DNA of 6,280 nucleotides from UBA4615 sp044371545. GTDB lineage: Bacteria > Pseudomonadota > Gammaproteobacteria > Burkholderiales > Burkholderiaceae_E. Shown here in pieces: positions 1-5,290 of the stretch (positions are counted from its first letter, which is position 1; each line of letters opens with the position of its first letter). The stretch covers positions 1 to 6,280 of the forward strand of contig JBILTM010000258.1 of assembly GCA_044371545.1 (NCBI GenBank), in the 5' to 3' direction. The position numbers and the translations under genes are program-made. The notes under the pieces are model-generated. The model did no database searches. It had not been told where the DNA came from and saw only the letters and a list, made by a program, of their open reading frames with translations.

Positions 1-949
1 CCTTGGCGATTCTATCGGTGCGGGCGCAGGCCCGCAGCAGGCGGCGCAGCGTCGCGGTGTCGAGCCGGCGCAGCGCCGCGGCGTAGGTGCGCTCGCGATC
101 GCCCCAGACCCGCGCCTCGCGCAGCGCCTGGCCGGCCGGCCGTCCGGCGTCTCGCGCGCCGGCGGCGCGCGCGAGTGTGCGCACCGCTTCGGCGAGCGCC
201 CACAGCACGACCGGCACCGCGGTGCCCTCGGCGCGCAGGCCGGCGAGGCAGCGCAGCGCGCGCGGCGCGTCGCCGGCGACCGCGGCGTCGACCAGGTCGA
301 ACGCGTCCCAGCGCGCGACGTCGAGCACCGCCGCGCGGACCGCCTCGGCATCGAGCGCGCCCTGCGGGAACAGCAGCGCCAGCTTGTCGACCTCCTGGCG
401 CGCCGCGAGCAGGTTGCCCTCGACGCGCTCGGCGATCAGCCGCAGCGTCGCCGCGTCGGCGCGGCGGCCATCGCGCGCGAGCCGCTCGCCGATCCAGGCG
501 GGCAGCCGGTCGCGTTCGACGACCGGGATCGCCACGTACCATCCGAGGCGCGCGAGCCGTGCGAACCACGCGGACTCCGCGGTCGCCTTGTCGAGCCTGG
601 GGCTCGTCGCGAGCAGCCGCACGTCCTCGGGCAGCGCCTCGAGCGCGTCGGCGAGCGCCTCGCCGAGCTCCTTGCCCGGCTTGCCGGTGAAGCGCAGCTC
701 GAGCAGCCGGCGGCTCGCGAACAGCGACAGCGCGCCGGCCTCGGCCACGAGCGCGTCGATGCGGAACGAGCGGTCGACGTGGAACACCTGTCGCTCGTCG
801 AAGCCGGCGCCGCGCGCCGCCGCGCGCACGCGGTCCGCCGCCTCGAGCATCAGCAGCGGCTCGTCGCTCGCGATCCAGGTGACCGGCGGCGGCACGCCGC
901 CCGTCTTCGCGAGCGCGGCGTCGAGTTGCGCGTCGCGCAGCGCGGTCAC
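1..949 (-). CDS. holA: DNA polymerase III subunit delta, 3' end cut off by the window
   Basis: This is the delta subunit of the clamp loader, which opens the beta sliding clamp so it can be placed on primed DNA in the cytoplasm. About 316 codons are visible and the frame is open to the left edge; the E. coli protein has 343 residues, so only the last few tens are missing. Recognisable family segments, read by eye, are SDEPLL near residues 28-33 (usual GDEPLL), SPRLDKATAESAW at 116-128, EGNLLAARQEVDKLALL at 177-193 and WDAFDLVDAA from 214. The frame upstream is closed by the lptE stop and contains no ATG. The GTG at 949 is therefore the likely start, with GAGG eight bases before it. It is the third gene of leuS-lptE-holA and lies 24 bases after lptE, so it is probably translated from the same mRNA. 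Identification is secure; the start is slightly less so. Confidence 0.95.
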   Translation of the reverse strand, partial: MTALRDAQLDAALAKTGGVPPPVTWIASDEPLLMLEAADRVRAAARGAGFDERQVFHVDRSFRIDALVAEAGALSLFASRRLLELRFTGKPGKELGEALADALEALPEDVRLLATSPRLDKATAESAWFARLARLGWYVAIPVVERDRLPAWIGERLARDGRRADAATLRLIAERVEGNLLAARQEVDKLALLFPQGALDAEAVRAAVLDVARWDAFDLVDAAVAGDAPRALRCLAGLRAEGTAVPVVLWALAEAVRTLARAAGARDAGRPAGQALREARVWGDRERTYAAALRRLDTATLRRLLRACARTDRIAK

Positions 950-961
950 GGGCGCGGCCTC
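947..961 (-). promoter_or_regulatory. holA ribosome binding site and GTG start
   Basis: GAGG (958-961, minus strand) lies eight bases before GTG (947-949). This supports the GTG as the holA start in a frame with no ATG between the lptE stop and the conserved N-terminus. The same GAGG overlaps an out-of-frame ATG (961-963) that opens a five-codon reading frame whose TGA overlaps the GTG as GTGA. Confidence 0.65.
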
Positions 962-973
962 ATGCGCGGTGCC

Positions 974-1489
974 TCACAGCGGCGCGACCTTCACCGTCGA
1001 GAGCCGCCGCAGGATCTGCGCGACCGCGTCGACCCGCATGTCGCGATAGAGCAGCGCGACCTCGTCCGCGTTCAGGATGCCCTGCACGTCGAGCACGGTG
1101 ATCAGCCGCCGCAGCAGCATCTCGTTCGGCGCGATCAGCTCGCCTTCCTTGGCGTCCTTGACGCCCCAGCGCAGCCGGTAGCGCAGCTGGTACTCGCGCG
1201 GCCGGCCGCTGGTCGACAGCGCGGTGATCTCCTGCTCGACCGCCTCGGACAGCATGTCGAAGCGCACCTGCGCGTCCTCGCGCCGGTCGACCACGGTCGC
1301 GCCGTTGATCCGCACCGAGCGCCGCAGCTCGCCGCCGAGCTGCGAGCTCTGCGGCAGCGCGGTGTAGAAGGTCTTGAACGGCAGCTCGGTCGCGCCGCGC
1401 AGCTTGAAGCCGCAGCCCGCGAGCAGCAGCACGGGTGCCGCCGCGAGCGCGAGGCGACGGCCGCCGCGGAGCGCGGGCACTCGCCGCAT
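974..1489 (-). CDS. lptE: LPS-assembly lipoprotein LptE
   Basis: LptE is the lipoprotein plug of the outer-membrane LptD barrel and takes part in the last step of lipopolysaccharide export. The 171-aa product begins with a basic stretch and a hydrophobic run, then a lipobox L23-A24-G25-C26. Cys26 would be lipidated. Gly and Phe follow it, so there is no Asp at +2 and the protein should be sorted to the outer membrane. CGFKLRG (26-32) is the characteristic start of mature LptE. Further family segments are ALSTSGRPREYQLRYRLR (90-107) and YRDMRVDAVAQILRRL (148-163). Its ATG shares the A of the leuS stop (TGATG) and there is no strong Shine-Dalgarno sequence, so translational coupling to leuS is likely. 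Order and length fit the usual leuS-lptE-holA cluster of beta- and gammaproteobacteria. Confidence 0.96.
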   Translation of the reverse strand: MRRVPALRGGRRLALAAAPVLLLAGCGFKLRGATELPFKTFYTALPQSSQLGGELRRSVRINGATVVDRREDAQVRFDMLSEAVEQEITALSTSGRPREYQLRYRLRWGVKDAKEGELIAPNEMLLRRLITVLDVQGILNADEVALLYRDMRVDAVAQILRRLSTVKVAPL

Positions 1490-4191
1490 CAGACCACCAC
1501 GTTGACCAGGCGACCCGGCACGACGACGATCTTCTTCGGCGCGCGGCCCTCGGCGTGGCGGGCGACCGCCTCGGAGGCGACCGCGGCCGCCTCGATCGCC
1601 GCGCGGTCGGCGCTCGCCGGCACGCGCAGCGCACCGCGGACCTTGCCGTTGACCTGCAGCACCAGCTCGAGCTCGTCCTGCACCAGCGCGACCTCGTCGA
1701 GCGTCGGCCAGGGCGCGTCGAGCAGGTCGCCGTGCGCGCCGGCGTAACCGAGCGCGGTCCACAGCCCGTGGCCGAGGTGGGGCACCACCGGGTAGAGCAC
1801 GCGCAGCAGGATCGACAGCGTCTCGCGCAGCGCCGCGGCATCGGCCGCGGTCGCCTCGAGCTTCGCGCCCTCGAGCGCGTTCAGCATCTTCATCGTCGCC
1901 GAGACGACGGTGTTGTACTGCTTGCGCTCGTAGTCGTAGCTCGCCTGCTTGAGCACCGTGTGGATCTCGCGGCGCAGCGCCTTCGCGGCCGCGGACATCG
2001 CGCCCGCGTGCTCGGCCGCCGACGTACCCGCCGCGCGCGCGACCGCGTCGCGCGACGCGTGGCCGAACGCCCAGACGCGCCGCAGGAAGCGGCTCGCGCC
2101 CTCGACGCCGGCGTCGGACCATTCGAGCGTCTGCTCGGGCGGACTCGCGAACATCACGAAGAGCCGCGCGGTGTCCGCACCGTACCTGTCGATCAGCGCC
2201 TGCGGGTCGACGCCGTTGTTCTTCGACTTCGACATCGTGCCCACGCCCTCGTACTCGACGCGCGAGCCGTCGGACTTGAGCACCGCGTGCGTGACGCGAC
2301 CGTCCGGACCGTGCACGTCGGAGACCTCGTCGGGCCAGAAGTACTCGATGCCGCCCTTCGCGTTCTTGCGCGAGTAGATGTGGTTCAGCACCATCCCCTG
2401 GCAGAGCAGGCGCGTGAACGGCTCGTCGAAGGCGACCAGGCCGCGCTTCGGGTCGGACGGCACGTGGCCGGTGACGTCGCGCATCACCTTCGTCCAGAAG
2501 CGCGCGTACAGCAGGTGCAGCACCGCGTGCTCGATGCCGCCGATGTACTGGTCCATCGGCATCCAGTAGTCGGCGCGCGCGTCGACCATCGCCGTCGCGT
2601 TGTCCGGCGAGCAGTAGCGCATGTAGTACCAGGCGGAGTCGACGAAGGTGTCCATCGTGTCGGTCTCGCGCCGGGCGGGCTTGCCGCACTTCGGGCACGC
2701 GCACTTCAGGAAGCGCTCGTCCTTCGCCAGCGGATTGCCGCTGCCGTCCGGCACCAGGTCCTCGGGAAGCACCACCGGAAGCTGGTCGTCGGGCACCGGC
2801 ACCGGGCCGCAGTCGGCGCAGTGGATGATCGGGATCGGCGTGCCCCAGTAGCGCTGGCGCGAGATGCCCCAGTCGCGCAGGCGGTACTGGACCTTCCGGT
2901 CGCCGAGGCCCTTGGCGGCGAGGTCGGCGGCGACCGCCTCGATCGCGGCCTCGTAGGCGAGCCCGTCGTACGCCCCGCTGTTCGTGCAGGCGACGTTCGA
3001 CTTGTCCTCGTACCAGGCCTGCCAGCGCTGGTCGGTGAAGGCCTCCTCGCCGTCGCGCGGGGCGCCGACGCGCGCGATCACCTGCCGGATCGGCAGCCCG
3101 TACTTGCGCGCGAACGCGAAGTCGCGCTCGTCGTGAGCCGGCACGCCCATCACCGCGCCGTCGCCGTAGCTCATCAGCACGTAGTTGCCGACCCAGACCT
3201 CGACCTGCGCGCCGGTCAGCGGGTGCTCGACGAAGAGGCCGGTCGCGACGCCCTTCTTCTCCATCGTCGCGAGGTCGGCCTCCATCACCGAGCCGCGCTT
3301 GGCCTCGGCGACGAAGGCCGCGACCCGCGCGTCACGCGCGGCGGCGACCGTCGCGAGCGGATGCTCGGGGGCGACCGCGACGAAGGTCACGCCCATGATC
3401 GTGTCGGCGCGCGTCGTGAAGACGTGCAGCCTGCCGTCGCCCACCGGCGCGCCGTCGGCGCCGCGGATCGAGTGCGGGAACGCGAAGCGCACGCCGATCG
3501 AGCGGCCGATCCAGTTCGCCTGCATGATCCGCACGCGCTCGGGCCAGCCGTCGAGGTGGTGCTCGACCTGCTCGAGCAGCTCCGCCGCGTAGTCGGTGAT
3601 CTTCAGGTAGTACCCGGGGATCTCGCGCTTCTCGACCACCGCGCCGGTGCGCCAGCCGCGCCCGTCGATCACCTGCTCGTTGGCGAGCACGGTCTGGTCG
3701 ACCGGATCCCAGTTGACGACCTGCGTCTTGCGGTAGGCGATGCCGCGCTCGAGCATCCGCAGGAACAGCCACTGGTTCCACCTGTAGTACGCCGGGTCGC
3801 AGGCCGCGATCTCGCGCGACCAGTCGATCGCGAGCCCCATCGCCTGCATCTGGCGCTTCATGTAGGCGATGTTCTCGTACGTCCACTTCGCGGGCGCGAC
3901 GCCGTTCTTCATCGCCGCGTTCTCGGCCGGCAGGCCGAACGCGTCCCAGCCCATCGGCATCAGCACGTTCCAGCCGTTCATGCGCAGGTGCCGGTACTGC
4001 ACGTCGTTGATCGTGTAGTTCCGCACGTGGCCCATGTGCAGCTTGCCCGACGGGTAGGGCAGCATCGAGCACGCGTAGTACTTGCCCTTCGGGAAGCGCG
4101 GGTCGTGCTCGACGGCGCGGTAGGCGTCGATCGCGTTCCAGTGCTGCTGGGCGGCGGATTCGACTTCGGCGGGGGCGTAGCGTTCTTGCAT
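1489..4191 (-). CDS. leuS: Leucyl-tRNA synthetase
   Basis: This cytoplasmic class I aminoacyl-tRNA synthetase charges tRNA-Leu with leucine using ATP. The 900-aa protein is complete; E. coli LeuRS has 860. The ATP-binding signatures are HMGH at 52-55, within PYPSGKLHMGHVRNY, and the KMSKS loop, present as TMSKS at 652-656. The inserted CP1 editing domain shows the threonine-rich TTRADT (259-264) and HDERDF (353-358). By offset from E. coli, Thr264 and Asp357 match the editing residues Thr252 and Asp345. Cysteine pairs C458/C461 and C499/C502 look like an intact zinc knuckle of the kind known in Thermus LeuRS. LQVNGKVRG near residue 845 marks the C-terminal region. No Shine-Dalgarno sequence is obvious before the ATG at 4191, but no other start fits the family N-terminus. 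It leads the leuS-lptE-holA operon behind a TATAAT at 4231-4236. Confidence 0.99.
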   Translation of the reverse strand: MQERYAPAEVESAAQQHWNAIDAYRAVEHDPRFPKGKYYACSMLPYPSGKLHMGHVRNYTINDVQYRHLRMNGWNVLMPMGWDAFGLPAENAAMKNGVAPAKWTYENIAYMKRQMQAMGLAIDWSREIAACDPAYYRWNQWLFLRMLERGIAYRKTQVVNWDPVDQTVLANEQVIDGRGWRTGAVVEKREIPGYYLKITDYAAELLEQVEHHLDGWPERVRIMQANWIGRSIGVRFAFPHSIRGADGAPVGDGRLHVFTTRADTIMGVTFVAVAPEHPLATVAAARDARVAAFVAEAKRGSVMEADLATMEKKGVATGLFVEHPLTGAQVEVWVGNYVLMSYGDGAVMGVPAHDERDFAFARKYGLPIRQVIARVGAPRDGEEAFTDQRWQAWYEDKSNVACTNSGAYDGLAYEAAIEAVAADLAAKGLGDRKVQYRLRDWGISRQRYWGTPIPIIHCADCGPVPVPDDQLPVVLPEDLVPDGSGNPLAKDERFLKCACPKCGKPARRETDTMDTFVDSAWYYMRYCSPDNATAMVDARADYWMPMDQYIGGIEHAVLHLLYARFWTKVMRDVTGHVPSDPKRGLVAFDEPFTRLLCQGMVLNHIYSRKNAKGGIEYFWPDEVSDVHGPDGRVTHAVLKSDGSRVEYEGVGTMSKSKNNGVDPQALIDRYGADTARLFVMFASPPEQTLEWSDAGVEGASRFLRRVWAFGHASRDAVARAAGTSAAEHAGAMSAAAKALRREIHTVLKQASYDYERKQYNTVVSATMKMLNALEGAKLEATAADAAALRETLSILLRVLYPVVPHLGHGLWTALGYAGAHGDLLDAPWPTLDEVALVQDELELVLQVNGKVRGALRVPASADRAAIEAAAVASEAVARHAEGRAPKKIVVVPGRLVNVVV

Positions 4192-4230
4192 GCGGGGCGA
4201 TGCCGGGACGGCTCGACGGGAAAACCCTCG

Positions 4231-4236
4231 ATTATA
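4231..4236 (-). promoter_or_regulatory. Candidate -10 box of the leuS promoter
   Basis: The minus strand carries a perfect TATAAT here, 39 bases before the leuS ATG, in otherwise GC-rich DNA. A start site about 7 bases downstream (near 4224) would give a leader of roughly 33 bases. The -35 region is poor: at spacings of 16-18 bp the hexamers lie in CAGCCTTC and do not resemble TTGACA. The 17 bases between are CGGGC-CGCGGCA-GCCCG, which can form a five-pair stem. A second small stem around TTTT (4214-4230) falls at or just after the predicted start. The position fits a promoter for the housekeeping operon that is independent of the racemase gene upstream. Confidence 0.55.
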
Positions 4237-4265
4237 CGGGCTGCCGCGGCCCGAAGGCTGGAGAA

Positions 4266-5030
4266 TCAGTCACTTACGGGCGCCGGCCCGGTGGCGCCGA
4301 AGCGCGCGGCGAGCGCCGGCCCGAGGCCCGCCTGCTCGCGCGCGGGCAGCGGCGCGAGGCTGCCGGTGCGAGCCTTCGCCGGCGCCGCATCGACCAGCAT
4401 CTGCGCCATCCGCACCGCGCAGGTGACGCCGTCGACGATCGGTACCGGCACCCGCGGCTGCAGGCGCGTCGCGACCCCCGCCATCACCGCGCCGGTCAGC
4501 ACGACCGCCTCGCAGTCGTCGCGCGCGGCGAGGTCGATCGCGGCCTCGATCGCGAGCGCGTCCGATGCGCGCGTGTCCCCGGCGGAGTAGGGCGCGTTCG
4601 ACGCGATGCCGCGCCACGCGACCACTCGGCCGGACAGGCCGTGCCGGTCGACCACCTCGCGGTAGATCGGCAGAACGCGGTCGCCGAACACCACCATGCC
4701 GATCCGCGTGCCGAGCATGCACGCGGTCAGCAGCGCCGCCTCCGTGATGCCGACGACCGGGATGTCCAGCATCTCGCGCGCCGCCCACAGCCCGCAGTCG
4801 TAGGACACCGCGATCACCGCGGCGTCGCATCCCGGCGCGTGCTCGGCCAGCAGCTCGACGGTGGCGTGCTCGGCGACCGCGAGCTCGGTGCGGGTCGCGA
4901 TGACCTTCGCGCCGAAGCGGCCGGTCACCGCCACGACGTCGGTGCCGGGTCTCGCGGCGATGCGCGCGCCCTCGGCGACGCGGCCGGTGACGAAGTCGGA
5001 GGTGTTCGAGTTGACGACGAGCAGCTTCAT
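4266..5030 (-). CDS. Asp/Glu/hydantoin racemase superfamily protein lacking the usual catalytic cysteines
   Basis: The 254-aa protein has the two-lobed Asp/Glu racemase layout. It opens with MKLLVVNSNTS (family NPNTS loop), then has IAVSYDCGLWAARE (73-86), IPVVGITEAALLTA (90-103), VVLTGAVMAG (176-185) and VPIVDGVTCAV (196-206). Known relatives racemise hydantoins, aspartate, glutamate or allantoin, or act as maleate isomerases or arylmalonate decarboxylases, mostly through one or two cysteines. In hydantoin racemases those sit in CFGDPGL and LGCAGM. Here the matching positions appear to be Val75 and Gly180, with Cys79 and Cys204 nearby. Exact chemistry and substrate are therefore open. The frame continues upstream to 5216, but the NSNTS start and GGAG eight bases before the ATG at 5030 favour this start. 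It stops 74 bases before leuS and is divergent from a TRAP solute-binding protein gene, suggesting a role in metabolising that transporter's substrate. Confidence 0.86.
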   Translation of the reverse strand: MKLLVVNSNTSDFVTGRVAEGARIAARPGTDVVAVTGRFGAKVIATRTELAVAEHATVELLAEHAPGCDAAVIAVSYDCGLWAAREMLDIPVVGITEAALLTACMLGTRIGMVVFGDRVLPIYREVVDRHGLSGRVVAWRGIASNAPYSAGDTRASDALAIEAAIDLAARDDCEAVVLTGAVMAGVATRLQPRVPVPIVDGVTCAVRMAQMLVDAAPAKARTGSLAPLPAREQAGLGPALAARFGATGPAPVSD

Positions 5031-5038
5031 CGGCGGGG

Positions 5039-5042
5039 CTCC
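5039..5042 (-). promoter_or_regulatory. Ribosome binding site of the racemase-family gene
   Basis: GGAG on the minus strand lies eight bases before the ATG at 5030. It decides between this start and an upstream ATG at 5216, whose extra 62 residues are Arg/Ala-rich and match nothing I recognise in the family. Confidence 0.65.
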
Positions 5043-5193
5043 GGAAAGACACGCGCGGGGGCTGCGCGCTAGCACGACTCTTGCATCGTATCGGCACGTC
5101 CGGGCCCGCGGACGCGATGCACCGCGGCGTCGCCCCGCCGCGCACCGCGCCGGGGAGGCGATGGCGGCGCGCACCGCGCGAGTGCGCCTCGGG

Positions 5194-5253
5194 TCGTCGA
5201 CGTCGCGTGAATGCATTGTCGACGATCCGGTACGCTGCTGTCGACGAACCGGA
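5194..5253 (+). repeat. Three GTCGACG repeats at exact 22-bp spacing, candidate operator
   Basis: GTCGACG begins at 5196, 5218 and 5240. The second and third copies extend to 13 bases with one mismatch (GTCGACGATCCGG and GTCGACGAACCGG). The first copy also forms an 8-bp inverted pair with the second (TCGTCGAC at 5194-5201, GTCGACGA at 5218-5225). TCCGGT (5226-5231) pairs with ACCGGA (5248-5253) across the same 16-base gap. The 22-bp period is about two helical turns, so bound proteins would sit on one face. The cluster ends 37 bases before the TRAP gene ATG and overlaps its likely promoter. GTCGACG also occurs inside genes (773, 2206, 2638, 4431), so chance is not excluded. Confidence 0.45.
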
Positions 5254-5278
5254 CGACCCGACCGCCCCCATCCACTCC

Positions 5279-5283
5279 GAGGA
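5279..5283 (+). promoter_or_regulatory. Ribosome binding site of the TRAP binding-protein gene
   Basis: GAGGA lies seven bases before the ATG at 5291. Together with the signal peptide that begins at this ATG, it fixes the start. Confidence 0.75.
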
Positions 5284-5290
5284 TCCGACG

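Larger units (their letters stand above)
5031..5290. promoter_or_regulatory. Divergent intergenic spacer, likely control region
   Basis: This 260-base gap separates the racemase-family gene (minus) from the TRAP binding-protein gene (plus), so it should hold both promoters. I see no convincing -35/-10 pair on either strand. The best plus-strand -10 is TACGCT (5231-5236), with a poor -35. The best minus-strand -10 is TACGAT (about 5085-5090), also without a -35. Two GC-rich hairpins can form: CGTCCG/CGGACG around a six-base loop (5097-5114) and GCGCAC/GTGCGC around a seven-base loop (5169-5187). An 8-bp AT-rich palindrome, AATGCATT, lies at 5210-5217. No small gene with a credible start and ribosome site is seen. 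Confidence 0.55.

Noticed and set aside
12..569. A 185-codon minus-strand frame within holA
   Set aside because: It is a shifted frame over holA. The true frame gives clear delta-subunit motifs, while this one is Arg/Ala repeats.
974..2704. A 576-codon minus-strand frame that ends with LptE
   Set aside because: The last 171 codons are lptE. The part before its ATG overlaps leuS in another frame and is low-complexity Arg/Ala/Gly, so it is not an N-terminal extension.
4237..4253. Possible terminator hairpin (CGGGC, seven-base loop, GCCCG) after the racemase-family gene
   Set aside because: The stem is only five pairs and is followed by TATAATCG, not a U-run. It forms the spacer of the likely leuS promoter, so I do not call it a terminator.
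1435..4590. A 1051-codon open frame on the plus strand opposite leuS
   Set aside because: It is antisense to an unmistakable leuS. Its Arg/His/Val-rich translation has no domain I recognise and is typical of GC-rich shadow frames, where stop codons are rare.
5119..5178. GCACCGCG occurring three times in the spacer (5119, 5142, 5171)
   Set aside because: The spacings are unequal (23 and 29) and the sequence is simple CG-rich DNA, so it is easily explained by composition.
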